Below, one piece after another: positions 34,049-46,655 of a stretch of 64,000 nt of DNA. The translations under genes were made by a program, and so were the position numbers. Within the stretch, counting starts at the first letter, position 1. Each line of letters opens with the position of its first letter. This DNA is from Knufia peltigerae (taxonomy: Eukaryota; Ascomycota; Eurotiomycetes; Chaetothyriales; Trichomeriaceae). The notes beneath the pieces were generated by a model that worked only from the letters and a program-made list of their open reading frames with translations, searched no databases and was not told the origin of the DNA. Where the stretch lies: positions 119,684-183,683 of the forward strand of contig JAPDRN010000071.1 in assembly GCA_030247855.1 (NCBI GenBank), given 5' to 3'.

Positions 34049-35619
34049 CTATAGGCCATTAATCCCCTCTGCATGACCGTCAACATCGTACTCGGCCGGG
34101 TACTCAGTCATCAGCCTTCTAAGCTCTATCCGTTGTTCCTCTTGCTCCTCTGAGAGCTCAGCATACACATCAGTCCAGATGCTTTTCAAGGTAGGCTTCT
34201 TTTCTTTTTCCGCAGCAGCGAGTTCTTGGAGAACTTCTCGTCTTATCTCGCTCCGGGCCTTCTTGTCCAGATCTTCATCCCAGATACCCTTGGCTTCCAG
34301 CCACTTTCCTAGCCTCGAGATTGGGTTGTGCTTCAGTTTCCACGTTTCCACATCTCCTCGCTTTCTGTAAGCAAAGCTGTCATCACTTGTACTGTGATGA
34401 GAGACACGATAGCTCATAAACTCCAGTAGAATGGGTCGGTTTCGTTCTAGTGCCTTTCGTCGTGCTTCCTTTGTCGCTTTGTAGACCGCAAAGATATCCG
34501 TGCCATCGACTCGGATTGTCTCCATGCCGTAACCAATAGCACGACTCGCGATTCCATCACCGCGGTATTGCTCATTGGTTGGAGTGGATATCGCAAGTCC
34601 GTTATTGCGACACATGAAGAGAACTGGGCAGTCTTTGACAGATGCAAGGTTCATGGCGCCATGGAAGTCCCCCTCGCTGGCTGCTCCTTCTCCGAAGTAC
34701 ACCACACCAAGGCTGGGAGTATCGGAAGGATTCTCTTGAGCGTCGAGCTTGAGAGCATAAGCAGCACCTACTGCATGAGGGATCTGTGTTCCTAGAGTTG
34801 AGGCAACAGCATGCTATTCACAAGAACGTCAGATGGTGAGACGTGCATTGGATGAAGGTAGGTCGCTTACCACCCCGACTTTAGTTCTTCCGCTGTAGTG
34901 ATTGGGCATGTTTCTTCCCTTCCCCGGATCATTGTGGGTAGCAAACAGCTGACTCATGAAATCTTTCAACGTAAAGCCTCGTTGTTGAAAGACACCGTGT
35001 TCTCTGTACTGGGTGCAGATGATATCCCGTGGCCCGAGGGCAGCTGCCGAGCCCACCGTGACGGCTTCTTCTCCAGCAGATACCTAGGCAACACGCGATC
35101 AGCATGAGAGGTTCAGCTACAGTATTGAGACATCATACCATGTAAAAGCTAACTCGTCCTTGTCTTTGGGCTTCAAACATTATGGAATCAAGAATATTGA
35201 CTTTTGACCACGATTAATTTTCCGTAACGACCGTATTTTGTCGGAACGGCGCATCTTACCTGTTAACATGTTTCGATACCAGATCAGGACTTCTTCGTCG
35301 GTGATATCCGACACTCCATTGCCAGTCTCATCAAGAACTTTGCCATTTTCATCCAATACGCGGTATACTGGAATAGGAGCCAACGCTGCTGGTGGAGTGA
35401 AGTGCAGGCCTGTTGTGAGAGGGCTTTGAGGTGCACCGGGAAAGTGCGATCTGCTGAGTTTTAGCAGATGTGTTTGATATGAGGAGTTATAACTCACATG
35501 TGTGCACTGCATCGACTAACTGAACTCGATAGCCAGCGCCGTTGAATTGATGCGTTGTTCCCTGCAGCTACTCTCAACAGTCGCCCAGCGTGCGCAACCT
35601 CCGAGACGAGCCTGAACAT
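34049..35619 (-). CDS. BCKDHA: BCKDH E1 component, alpha subunit
   Basis: Exons 35619-35498, 35450-35260, 35200-35139, 35083-34871 and 34813-34049 give 450 residues. A mitochondrial presequence (about 40 residues) precedes SHFPGAP and the BCKDH-type IPVYRVLDENG; the ThDP-Mg motif GEGAASEGD ends in RNNGLAIST; the regulatory loop YRVSHHSTSDDSFAYR keeps the serine phosphorylated in the mammalian enzyme. This subunit decarboxylates branched-chain 2-oxoacids. It converges on E1-beta, with 144 bp between the stops. Intron 1 has two acceptors 3 bp apart (exon 2 could start at 35453), both in frame. Confidence 0.92.
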
Positions 35620-36310
35620 GGTATTGCGGCACACTGGGATCGTTTAATGTGTCTGCAGCAACGGCACAAGCGCTTCATGTTTTGCTATATCTAAAGGAGG
35701 GGAAGAACAAGGGGTACTGGCCTGCTCACGTGTCGAAGCTAAGGAATATTCCTGTACTGCGACGGCTATTGCCGGCATGGACCAACAATTCACCGAGCGC
35801 CCCGTGCATGCATCTCCGGACAAAGGAGGAAGATCCGGGGAACTCGGAGTTGTGCAGTCCTCCCCGCGACGAATCGGTTGGGTGATGTATAAGCGTCCAT
35901 GCCAAAAAGATTCGGAGCCGCAGACTTTCATGTTCCGGGCCCCGGCCTCCGGGACCCGATCTGTCCCTTGGCTTATTGCAGGCACAAATCGAACTTCAAT
36001 ACTTTCGCTCAGGCCAGTCGGACATAGAGGGCCATGGACAGACAACTCGATAAAACTATAGAGCTACCGTCCTGTTGGTTCGGGTTTCGTTGAGAAACCA
36101 ATAGAAGTAACCGCTGACGAAGACCTGACGAAACATAATTTATTCGCCAGGCTGTAAACCAACCTGACTGATGTAACAGTAGCTTAGAGGAAGACCATAC
36201 AACCCAAGGAATATCTGCCCCGATTACAATTGAGTTGGGGAATGAATCGTGTGAAAGGCCAAAAAGGACGGTACTGATTTCTCCTATCCCTCTACCATAG
36301 TATGTAGTTA
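35620..36310. other. Intergenic region upstream of BCKDH E1-alpha
   Basis: 690 bp between the E1-alpha start and the 3' end of the Dal5-type MFS gene. Only short frames; nothing recognised. Confidence 0.5.
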
Positions 36311-38190
36311 CTACCAGACATAGCGGAACAAAGTGCTGCCCTCAGTAATCCTTTGGCCTTTATCCGCTTGTCTATTTGCACGTATGAGAAGGGGAATGGT
36401 GATTAGGGTCAACAACATCGAAAATCCCACAAGTGCACAGCATGCAACGAGGCCGGGTACAAAATTTGGCGAATCCTGTGATCGAGTATCAGCCGTGTAC
36501 ATACGATAGAGGTCGTCCCTATACGTACCTGCTGCCTAAAGACCAATGCTGAATAGATTCCTCCAATACCAGCGGAGGAGACCTGGATTGCGGCCAGGAT
36601 TGATCTTTTTGCACCTTCCCTGATGTTGTTTTGTTGCCAGGAAGCCACTGTGACAATGAGGCCGTTGCACCCGCAAGACCCCAGAAAGGACCCCACGTAT
36701 CTTGGAGTTGGGTGATCCAGGAAGCCAATCATACACAGCCCGATAATGCCCAATGATCCTTCGAGTAAGACAAATGGTCCGCGAACTCGATATTTATCCG
36801 ATATAATACTGACCAGGAAGACAAATATCACTGCGACCGCAGCAGGAGGCGCAGCGAGGAGGAACGACTTTGTTTGAGAGTATCCTAGTCCTAGCCGAAG
36901 GACGATTGGCAGAAATAACAATAGGCCGTACACGCCAGCAGCACCGGCCATGTACGTGAAAGACCTGTCATGTGAGATTAGTCATCGATACAGTATGGCT
37001 TTGGAATGGTTATGACTGACAGAGACCACACTTTCCAATCAAGGCAGACAATTTTTATAGTCTCCCATGTCATGCGTTCTCCTTGAGAAGCATTATGGTC
37101 GCGGACAAGCCGAGCTCTAACAACGTCCGCCTCACTAGCAGAGAGAAATTTGCCTTTCTGAATCTCCTTCTCAGGGAAGTCGACAATCACAAACCAACCA
37201 ACGATGGCTATCGCAATGGTGATGGCTCCTTGGACGATGAAGATATATTTCCAACCATCTGTTTGTGGTTCGTCGGCGATATGTGTCAAACCAACACACA
37301 GGATGTTGGCAAATGAAGACAGGAAAGAGCCCGTCATGAAGTAAATGGCGATCCTGGATGATGGGTTAATATCGCACCGAATCCCTGAGACAGTATTTCG
37401 AACCTTTTCTGCACCTCAAACCTGGGATACCAAGATGCCAGAAGATACAGACACCCGGGAAACATGCCCTGTCCATAACTTTAGCTAATTCAAAGGAGTA
37501 TGGGAGGTGGGTTTCTCACGGCTTCGCAGATACCAAGCACAGCACGACAGGCGGCCACGATCTGCCAGTTCTTGCTAAAGCCAATACCTAGTGTCACCAA
37601 ACCCCATGCAAGAGAGAGAGTGGACAGCCAAATTGCAGGACCGAGCCTTTTAAGAACAAGGTTGCTCGGAATTTCAAAAATAATGTATCCCACGTAGAAA
37701 ACCAATACTATATTCGCGTCCTTGTTAGCATTTAATGTCGTGATCCTACGGGTCAATGTCGACTTTTGGTTCGTTGAAGTGCTCACTTGTAATGGAGGCG
37801 TGGTTCCCAACGTTGAGGCCAGTAGCTTCGTCTAGTCCTGCAATTCTGGCACTCCCTAGGTTCGTTCGATCAACTAGTGCCATGGTGTATATCGCAGCGA
37901 GGATGGGAACGAGACGCAGGTCTATCTTTCGCCTGGCAAGAGTTGCGGTATCAGTCATTAGTGGTATGACTTTGAGATAGCCTTTTGGCAGCCAGAGTGA
38001 TATGTGTGCTCCACTTGACGTACCTGATTCTCCTCTCCAATCGACGGTCAATGGATACATCGGCCCCTTCTTCTGCAGCTCGAAGATCATCAAGAGACAC
38101 AGGAGCGTCTTCTGTGTGCTCCAGGACAGGGAGGGATAGTTGCGCCTTGATGTCGAAGTCATGAACGGGTGTTCGGTGTGATGTAGACAT
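36311..38190 (-). CDS. MFS anion:cation symporter (Dal5/allantoate permease type)
   Basis: Seven exons: 38190-38024, 37932-37787, 37707-37520, 37468-37404, 37353-37021, 36964-36529 and 36475-36311, giving 499 residues, as usual for this family. Typical segments are RKIDLRLVPILA, LVDRTNLGSAR, FEIPSNLVLKRLGP, GICEAGMFPGCLY (assembled across a splice), YPRFEVQKR and MTGSFLSSFANIL; the C-terminal half has RVRGPFVLLEG and NNIREGAKRS. Members import allantoate, nicotinate, pantothenate, small peptides and similar organic anions by proton symport. The substrate is not readable; its neighbours point to a nitrogen or carboxylate compound. The start is the first ATG in frame (MSTSHRTPV). Confidence 0.88.
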
Positions 38191-39297
38191 ATCTCCCTGG
38201 GGCAATTGTGTTAAAGTGGTTGGTAGGCGTGTGATCCTAGTTAGCTAAATCACCAGTGCCAACAGTTTCAAAACGAGGAGAAAGAACTAAGACCTAAAGC
38301 TCTGATTGAAAGACTGTGGTGATGTCCCGAACTCCTTTTAAAGAGAGAAACTGGTGAAAATGGTCGTTATCCACGTGTGCAGAAAATACTCGCCAATATG
38401 GAAACCGCCGTGACAATCTTCCTCCGCGCCAGGGTTCCCCATGGGCGGGCTGTCATCGTTCGTTCCTTCAGTCTTTATCGATATCGGATCCGCAGTGATA
38501 CATGGCACTGGGCACGCTCAAGAGCTCTCATAAGAGTATGTATCGTATGGCGGGAACATGTTGAAAGCAGGCGGCAGCGGATTAAAGGGTTTTTGGCATG
38601 ACTCTATGCTGTTTTAGGCTTATCTGGTGCAGCTTCGGAGCCGACTCTTGACAATAGAGTGGGTATCCGCGCAGTATGTACCATATTTCCCGATGTCAGT
38701 ATCTTCGCCCTCCCATAGTACTTTTGCTTCTCGCCATAGCGAATTTAATGGCAAAGTCTCGTGGGTACGGGCCAAGTTGGGATATCCTTGTGCCTAGATA
38801 ACGGTTGGGAAACGGACAAATGCTGGTAACTGGACGCCGGAGCCGCACAAGACCGCTCTAGCCAAGTTTGAGACACTCTTTTTAGTTTCGAAATAGCCTA
38901 AAGCACCGCTGTCGTCTGCGTCGTGGTTAGTTTAGACAGTCCGTGGGTGGTGAATGAGAAATATTACAGACTTTGAGCAAAGAGCTGGAACTAGAAATCG
39001 GTCGAAGCGGGTGTGTCTTTAACTGTCTCACCACATGCATCTCTTGTGAGAAGGGAAAGCAGTGGACCTGACATTGCATAAAACACATTACATCAAGCTG
39101 AACAATATACTGACGTAGTGTCCCGACGAATAAATTGGATCATATGAACGAATTCGTGGAGTATGAAAACAGGATTACCATTTTGAATGACTACCGGATT
39201 TACCTTGTCCGCTCTTGTCAGGCACTCGGCCAAGGTAGGATATCTGAGTATGAACAAAGACTATTCAAGTTGCTGTAAAAGGTAGGACTCATCCTAC
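38191..39297. other. Intergenic region between two transporter genes
   Basis: 1.1 kb upstream of the Dal5-type MFS. No coding signal, RNA or repeat recognised. Confidence 0.5.
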
Positions 39298-41190
39298 TCA
39301 TGAGCACCTGAATGCCCTCGCCACAGAGTTTAAAGCATAAGCGTCAACAATACTCTGAATGGTTGTATAAGTACCAGCAATGGCCATGAATGAGCCCCCG
39401 ACGATAGTGACGCAGTGCAGAGCACAAAGTGCCATAATCTTCCTGCTGGACGTGTAGTTGCCTCGCTGCATGTAGAGGCCCATGAAACCAGGAATTACCA
39501 GCTACCCGATATCAGTACATGTAGTCATCACTAATTGGTCGCGAACTTACGCAGGTTGGAGAACAGCAAAGGGAACCAATGAGGCCCAAAATCAAGCTGA
39601 AGAAGGGGATGGCTTCAGCGAGGATAAAGGATACGATTGTTAGAGAGATGGTTGAGGATCTGAAATATGCATGTAAAGATCAGTTTTCATATGGAAACAC
39701 AAATGTGGAAGCTTTCGAGGATTGCACCTACAGCCAAGTAACCCAGTGCCTTAAACTGTTGCTTTGCAGATGATCAGAGTCACGAAGGATTCGGACAAAA
39801 AGCTACAACACTGTCAGCTACTCTAGTCTCGAGGTGAAAATCATGCAAAGACACATACAAACTTGGCAGCGACGTGGGTCCAGAGTGTCGAGGTCATGAT
39901 AAAACCCGGGATGGAGATACCATATGCTACCTTCTCGAGTGTTCCTCCTGCACTTGCAAGAGACGGACTGGCGACATAAATTCCACAATATCTGGAGAGA
40001 AAGATTAGCGACAGGGATGGCCTATGAATGACGTCATAATTGCTTACACATAGACGACCAGGCCGAAGGAAATATAGCAAGCAACTAAAAGGCCTTGAGA
40101 AATAAAGAGCGCCTTTGGAAAAGTTCTGGGTACTTTCATCTCTGCCATGACAGGCATAAAGGTGGAGGTTGAGCCAAATCCAGCTATCGATCCACGTTAG
40201 ATGCGGCTTTTTAAAAGGGCAGGTATCATGGAGGGGCTCGTACAGAAAAGATTCAGCGCCGCGACAAGTCCTGCGACAAATCCGGGATGTCCTACAGCGA
40301 TGACACCCAGGTCGAAGGGGCCTTCTTGAGGCGCCGCAGCAGGCCTTTCAATGGTTGTTACACCAACCCTGTGCGAACCAAAGATTAGTCCAGTAGGTAG
40401 GAATAGGCTTGTTCGACTTACACCACAATGAAAACTGCCGTAAAAATACTGGCGAACCCTATCCAAGTGAGGATAGCTAACTTCCCGAGAGTTCGAATGC
40501 TCGAAAGTATGCCAGTGGCGATAGCGGCGACCAGTGTCCAGACGATGCTACATCCTTTGCCATTGGCGAGGATCCTGAGACCTTGCGACAACCCAACAAA
40601 TCCGGAGCCAGTGCACAGGCTGTTTGGAGTTAGGCATAAAAATACCGCTTCACTCGACTGATAGGAATCACTTACGTCCAAGTCAGAAGGAAAAGAGCAC
40701 CAGTAGCCTCTCGTGCAATTGGTCCACCCATGAGCATCGCAGCATCGACGATATTATGAATACCTTTGTACTTCATCCTGAATAGATACATGACAAAGGC
40801 ATAATCTACATCAAACACGGCGATCAGTGCCCTGCCCAAAATAATCAGATTGTAACATTTATCATCCACTTACACATAGTCAATGCACTCCATAGTGTCA
40901 AAAGGACGACGCCTGGTCCATAGCCCACAACTCCAAGGGCAGCGGGAATTGACAACACTCCAGTCGCAAAGCAGAGCTTGATGAGAACAATGATGGTCGG
41001 AATGCTGATTCAAAACTGTCAGAGTATGACTTGCAAGGTAGCAACGAAAAGATACCTACAGCCCCAGGGCACGAAACTTTGCGTGGTCCGCATTATCCTT
41101 AAAGACTTCACCGTCATCCTCGAGGATTTCGCCCGGTAGACTATCATTCTCCACGGGTTTGACGGTGCTTTCAGTCTTTTCGGCGGTCAT
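39298..41190 (-). CDS. Amino acid permease, Aa_trans family (MTR-like)
   Basis: Ten exons: 41190-41060, 41004-40874, 40805-40676, 40619-40422, 40368-40244, 40183-40048, 39991-39859, 39802-39732, 39659-39551 and 39501-39298, giving 455 residues with about 11 membrane helices. The family start DHAKFRALG leads to TIIVLIKLCFATGVLSIP; later FSGFGSTSTFMPVMAEMKVPRTFPKAL, YVYCGIYVASP and ILAEAIPFFS are typical of the PF01490 neutral and aromatic amino acid permeases such as Neurospora MTR. It imports amino acids by proton symport. Divergent from the amidase gene. It has unusually many introns (nine, 49-72 bp) for so short a gene; all phases agree. Confidence 0.85.
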
Positions 41191-41846
41191 TGTCGCTTTA
41201 GTCGAGGTTGTCGTGCTAATAAGTCTTGGAAGAATTGCAGTGCACGTCAAGAACAGATGAGCAGGAGCACAGAAGTAGTATTACTTGCCCATAAGTCTTG
41301 ATATATATCGACAACCAGCCATGTATGGGGAGAAATGTATCTCCATGATATGCTTATCTATGTATCGTATGCTATTGACAGTCTAGAAACCTAAGATTCG
41401 ATGATTTAGATCCAAAGATACGTACCCAGAAGTCTAAATTGACGAAGGTTTCTTTCCCACAGGCTTCTTTCTGCGATTGCACATACTGTTGTGTGCGCTC
41501 AATGGCGTCAAGGCGATGGGTGGGAACTCACTCAGCGTTCTGGTCCGTTAGCGTTGATAAGCGCATTGGCCTCACTGGTCAAGCGAGCCACCCCGACGAT
41601 TACAAAATTCTGGGCTTGCCCCAGACTCACCGATAACAACGCCATCTCCACGCCGGGAGAATTGGGCGGTCATCACCGTAAGTGCACTCGGCTATGAGCG
41701 CTGGGCAAAAGAGGGGGTGTTCTTGTTATGCCGGATAGTCGGAACTTGCGCATGTGATAATTAAACCATGATTGAGATATCGATGACTCGAGTTCCTCAA
41801 TCTCTAATCGGACGCTCAGCATACTCACTGTCTTTATCTGCGCATC
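41191..41846. other. Divergent promoter of amino acid permease and amidase
   Basis: 655 bp between start codons. A TATA-like GATATATATC at about 41297 lies about 110 bp before the permease start. Shared control of the two genes is plausible. Confidence 0.45.
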
Positions 41847-42872
41847 ATGAGCGGTCTCGGCGGATTGAACAAGACGCAAGGTGGCATTGTCATCGCCGCG
41901 GTACAATCGCAGCTCTTTCGCGTCGACACCCCAAAGGACTTGTCTGATGCGACTAAGCATGTTTGCAACCTAGTGCGTCGTGCTAAACGAGAGTATCCGA
42001 GCGTCGACCTGGTCTTGTTCCCTGAGTACTGTATTCACGGCCTGTCGATGTCGATTGAACCTAGTATCATGTGCACTCTGGACGGCCTCGAAGTTGCAGC
42101 GTTTAAACAAGTGTGTGCCGAGGAGGGAGTCTGGGGCGTTTTCAGTATCATGGAAAAGAACACCATCTCTGCTGAAGCCTATCCCTGGAATGTCGGCCTC
42201 ACCATCAACTCCCAGGGAGACGTGGTCAACTACTATCGGAAAATGCACCCCTGGATTCCAGTAGAGCCATGGTATCCTGGCAATAAGGGTGTATCTGTTT
42301 TCACTGGACCGGGAGGAGTGAGAATGTCTCTCATCATCTGCCATGATGGCATGTTCCCTGAAATGGCCCGGGAGGCCGCGTATCTTGGGGCTGAAGTGCT
42401 TTTGCGGACAGCTGGCTACACTTCGCCTATCAAGAATAGTTGGGAATTGACCAATCGAACCAATGCATTCACCAATCTCATGTACACCGTCAGCGTCGCA
42501 TTGGCGGGGGCAGATTCTACGTGGCGCAGCATGGGACAGGCCATGTTCGTTGATCCTGAAGGCAACATCCTGGAGCGAGGGAATAACACTCCTGACCACA
42601 TGGTTGCCTGCGAGATCCGAGCAGATGAAGTTCGACGACGAAGACGAGAATGGGGTGTCGAAAATAATCTCTACCAGTTAGGTCATCGAGGCTACGTGGC
42701 GGTGAATAACGGAGCTGGTGATTGTCCCTACACTTACATGCGGGATTTGGTCCAGGGACGGTATGCGCAGGCTGAGGACCATGAGGTAGTAATTAAGGAC
42801 GGATCGGTGTGTGGATTTCCATCACCGCCTGCCTTAGAGTATGTTGACGAAACGACGCAAAGAATTCTGTAA
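41847..42872 (+). CDS. Aliphatic amidase/formamidase (nitrilase superfamily)
   Basis: 341 residues without introns. The catalytic triad is visible: Glu60 in FPEYCIHG, Lys132 in YYRKMHPW and Cys165 in IICHDGMFPE, nearly the same spacing as in bacterial AmiE/AmiF. The C-terminal GDCPYTYMRDLVQGRY also matches this branch. Such enzymes release ammonia from short aliphatic amides or formamide. The intronless structure and bacterial-like motif spacing raise possible ancient horizontal transfer. It sits head-to-head with an amino acid permease and tail-to-tail with a 2OG oxygenase, fitting a nitrogen-scavenging role. Confidence 0.88.
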   Translation: MSGLGGLNKTQGGIVIAAVQSQLFRVDTPKDLSDATKHVCNLVRRAKREYPSVDLVLFPEYCIHGLSMSIEPSIMCTLDGLEVAAFKQVCAEEGVWGVFSIMEKNTISAEAYPWNVGLTINSQGDVVNYYRKMHPWIPVEPWYPGNKGVSVFTGPGGVRMSLIICHDGMFPEMAREAAYLGAEVLLRTAGYTSPIKNSWELTNRTNAFTNLMYTVSVALAGADSTWRSMGQAMFVDPEGNILERGNNTPDHMVACEIRADEVRRRRREWGVENNLYQLGHRGYVAVNNGAGDCPYTYMRDLVQGRYAQAEDHEVVIKDGSVCGFPSPPALEYVDETTQRIL

Positions 42873-43075
42873 TGCTTAAATGAATGCTATTAATTTATCT
42901 TTTCAAAATTACCTCGCAACTCCGTTCGACAGAAAGAGGAGCTCCAGCAAAGGACAATTTAAGTTCATCCCGAAAAAACCATATTGAGATCTCAATCAAT
43001 AATCATCACCCAAACAAAAATAATTTACCTACTCGATAGCATACTATTTCTGCAACCTTTCTCCGACTCTTATTT

Positions 43076-44189
43076 CTAGGCCACAATCTCTCGGAGTGGC
43101 ACGACGCTATCCATCTTCGACACCAGTGTTGCCGATGGCGTGATAATGTTCGCTCCGCCCAAAGAGTAACTCTGTTTGTATCGTCTGACGAGATGATCTT
43201 CTACCTTGAGTGGTCCGTATTTCGGTTTCTGGCCGGCCGGGACACACGTTGAAATGGCTTCAATGACCGTGTCCAAGGCTCCGTCATTGAAGAAAGCCAC
43301 TGAGTACCGAGCCTTGTCCGAGGCCGGTGACCACACACGGTGCATGGTACTACGGTACCTATCATTTGTCCATCGCTGCATCAAGTCCCCAATGTTGATG
43401 ACGTAGGCACCTTCAACTGGGACGACAGGGTGCCATGTGCCAGTCAGCTTGTCTAGAACTTCAAGACCACCGATATCATCTTGGAGAAGAAGCGTCAAGG
43501 CGCCAAAATCGGTGTGCGCCCCGATGCCACGACCTCGATTGGAGGTGCCGTTGGGGGAGGCAGGGTACTTGTGTGATCGGCAGAGTTGGATGCCTGGTAC
43601 CTACGTTAGGAATATGGTGCGAGACTCGAGAGAGAAGAGAAGACTCACCATCTGGGTCCGCCGCAAATGCGTCAAAGAAGTGCTCATCAAGATCCAAGCT
43701 TAGAGCCATGAGTCGGAACATGCTCGTACTTAACTGATGCATGGCTGAATAGTACTCCATGTACGTCCCTCGAAAGTCACTCATACCAGGTAGACTTGGA
43801 TCGGGCCATTGATTTGGTCCCGTCATGAACCGTCCAAGAGGCCTCTCACACCGCACAGTGAACCCTTCCTTCTTTTCAATCTGGCTGTTGTCTTCAATCT
43901 CTTCCAATCTCTCAACGCCAATGGCCTCGTAACCCCGGTTGCAGGGGGACTTGTCTTGGCCGATCTTGTCTTTCTCAGGCTGTGGAAGTGCGAAGAAATC
44001 CGCAATGTTTTGGATGAACCGCTTTTGGAGGTCGGTACTGACTGAGTGGCCGCAGATCTGGAAGAATCCAACATTTTCAAGAGCAGAGCGCAACTCCAGG
44101 GCACAAGTTTTCTTCGCATCTTCATCCCCTCTGAGAAAACCGCTAATGTCGATAACCGGTATCTCGAGTGTAGGCTTCCGAACAACCAT
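43076..44189 (-). CDS. 2-oxoglutarate/Fe(II)-dependent oxygenase
   Basis: Exons 44189-43649 and 43593-43076 (55-bp intron) give 352 residues. The DIOX_N half starts with LEIPVIDISGF and contains NVGFFQICGH; the double-stranded beta-helix carries the iron ligands His and Asp in GAHTDFGALTLLL, the distal His in RSTMHRV and the 2OG-binding Arg in RYSVAFF. This isopenicillin-N-synthase-like class hydroxylates or desaturates small molecules. Substrate unknown. The acceptor at 43594 was chosen over one 7 bp earlier because only it keeps the frame (DPDGIQLCRSHKYP). Confidence 0.88.
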
Positions 44190-44677
44190 AATGATGATGA
44201 CAAATAAATTGAATGTCTGGAAACTTAAAAGATTCGTGGAAGATGGTATCCTTGTATCCAGAACCCTGTGCGCAGCGAGATATATATAGAGGCCTCTTCA
44301 ATCAGAAGTGACTTACGGCAATAAGCGCAGGGAGCATAACATTTTGCGCACATCTTCTACGATTCGAATCTGGAGGAGCCTTATCAAACCTCATTTCCTG
44401 TGGTGCGGTTATCTGGGGTGAACCCAAACTCCCAATCTTGCTAACGGCCAACGGCGCACAAGGCTAACGGCCGGACGCGAGTGGAGCTAAAAACAGATGG
44501 CTGTCTTTGGGTTTTCATGACTGCCAGGAATTGTTATCACAACTACTCAACGTTCTAGGCACACATCATTGACTCGCGATCCAAGAATTTCTTATCTGTA
44601 GTCCCAGGCCGAATTGACAACTTTAAAGAGGTAATCGTTTGCACAACAAGATTCGCTAACATTACTTGTTCGTCTTA
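44190..44677. other. Intergenic region upstream of the 2OG oxygenase
   Basis: About 490 bp containing a TATATATAG/CTATATATA element at 44281-44289, roughly 92 bp before the oxygenase start, a good TATA-box candidate. Nothing else recognised. Confidence 0.45.
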
Positions 44678-46655
44678 TCATCGAAAAGGTACTGCTGTGC
44701 TGACATCGAAATTGAACTCGGCGTTCCAGTCCATCGGTATGTATGGGTAACAGCTGAGATTGTCTTCTATTCCGGACCCAGTCGCGTTGAAGAAAGTCCC
44801 AAAGCTCATAGCCTCTTCCAGATCTTTCGAAGGGTCAAATACTGGTGAAACGACAAGACGAGTGATCGATGAAGATCGTTCAGAGATCCGTTGTGCTTCT
44901 TGGAACGCGAAGTTTGTAAATTCCGCTCTCACTGGAGCCAGAAGTCTCTCGTATTCTTCTAGGCATTTTGCTGCAGCCGGCCATCTTTCTGCAACTGTAG
45001 CGAAGAACCGGGAGAATATGTCCATGAATAACTCGACTTGTTCTAATGAGTAGGATGCCGCAATCTCTGCTTTGAATCGTTGCAAAGCTTGCAAGAAGGC
45101 AACCGCGGCAGAAAAGGAATGGTAGCATGAGTGGAAGACGTACTTACTGTTGCCAAACTCCAGGTTAGCTTGCTCCCAGCTGCCATCGGCAACGCCGACT
45201 GCAGCGGAGAAGGCCTTGAGCAGGTTTTCAGCCGTAGGTTCTTTGATCAGTGGACAAGGTCGGAACAAAGTTACAAGTATGTAGTCTGTAGCTATGGTGG
45301 AATAGAGCTTCATCTCATCCCATTGGGATTGACAGGACGAATCGGTGTTTCCAGCGGTAGCCTCTTGAATATCGGCTTTCCAGTCCAATATCATTCGTTC
45401 TTGGTGGGCCATCCATGACTCCAAGGAAGTGAATGTTGGCGGGATTGGTTCGTGATGGAAAAGAACTGGGACAATGTCACATTCCACAAGGCGGTACCGC
45501 CAAATATAGTGAGACGGAAATTTGGTCGATCTGCCTTTGGCATTGAGCCCTTCAGCTGTGATAGCTGTGTCTTCTAACTGCGAGGAAAATTGTACAGTGA
45601 TATTCTTCCGAAGCAGCGTTATCGGTCGTAAAAGCGCTCCACACACTGCAGTTTCCATTTCGAAGGCACACCAGAAGACTCTACGCCGCATGTCGCGCTC
45701 CATAGGTGAAACGGAAGGATGGTCTGGTAGTTCATGGTGCAAGCCCAGGTCTACACATGCTTGACTGATAAAACCAGCGAGAAGCCAGAGGTTAGCGACG
45801 CTAGGGTTGAGGAATGTGTACTGTGTGAGCAATGTCAGCGCTTGCAGTCCACGCAAATCATTTGAGAGCACGTCGGTTATTTGTTCCATTGCGTTCTCAA
45901 ATAGACCTGTTGCTATTGAGTAGGCACGGGCTTGCTTTGATCTGGCCGCTGTTGATAAAGATATAGCCATAATCAAGTTGAGCGTAAAGATCTCGTAGGC
46001 AGTCAGAATGGTGGTGCTTTCGTTCAAGTCTGCCGGATGGAATGCGGCGTTGTGCATCGAGGTCAGCTCCGGGATGTAGTAAATTGGATACTGCGGAGCG
46101 ACTCTAGTGACATAATTATCGAAGAGAAAGTCGGCAACATGTACTGGTATCGACGATAAAGAAGTCTTGCTCGGCTCATGATTGATAATTGACCTTGGAT
46201 GATGCTCATGAAAATCATTCACCACCCCAAGCATCCTTCTGGCCGAGGGCAGCCGAGTCCCAGCCACGACACATCGAGCAAGAGGTACTTCTGCCGTTAA
46301 ACCCAAAAATGAGGAGGTCGTTCCATAGATCAGCTTATTTACGATTGGACTCGCAAAAGCACTCTGGCCGAACGGCTTCAAAATTAGCTGGAATAGACTT
46401 GACGAGCTTTGGGCGACCAACCTGTTGGGGATTTTCAGATGATCTCTTGCGTTCTCGATCTGCAATTTTCGTCTCCAGGAATTGCACAATGCTCCTCGGC
46501 AGAGCTTGTAGCCTGGTCGAGTCCATGGCTACGCAAGTTACACCAGCTTTGAGACAGGGAGTACAGTCTGTTTGCTGAGCATCGCAGTGCACCTTGCGTA
46601 GTCGGCATCGCGCACACGCCTGAGCGCGCCTCCGAACCCGCGATACCGGCGGCAT
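44678..46655 (-). CDS. Zn2Cys6 transcription factor 1
   Basis: Exons 46655-46422 and 46363-44678 (58-bp intron) give 639 residues. The zinc cluster is at residues 14-40: CARC, six residues, C, six, C, TPC, six, C, preceded by an Arg-rich tract. A basic linker follows, then a long helical regulatory region of the fungal_trans type (HAADFLFDNY-like start, RDMRRRVFWCAFEMETAVC in the middle). It probably binds CGG half-sites and may govern the surrounding uptake and catabolic genes. A perfect 16-bp tandem repeat with GATAAGATA motifs lies about 200 bp upstream. Confidence 0.88.
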
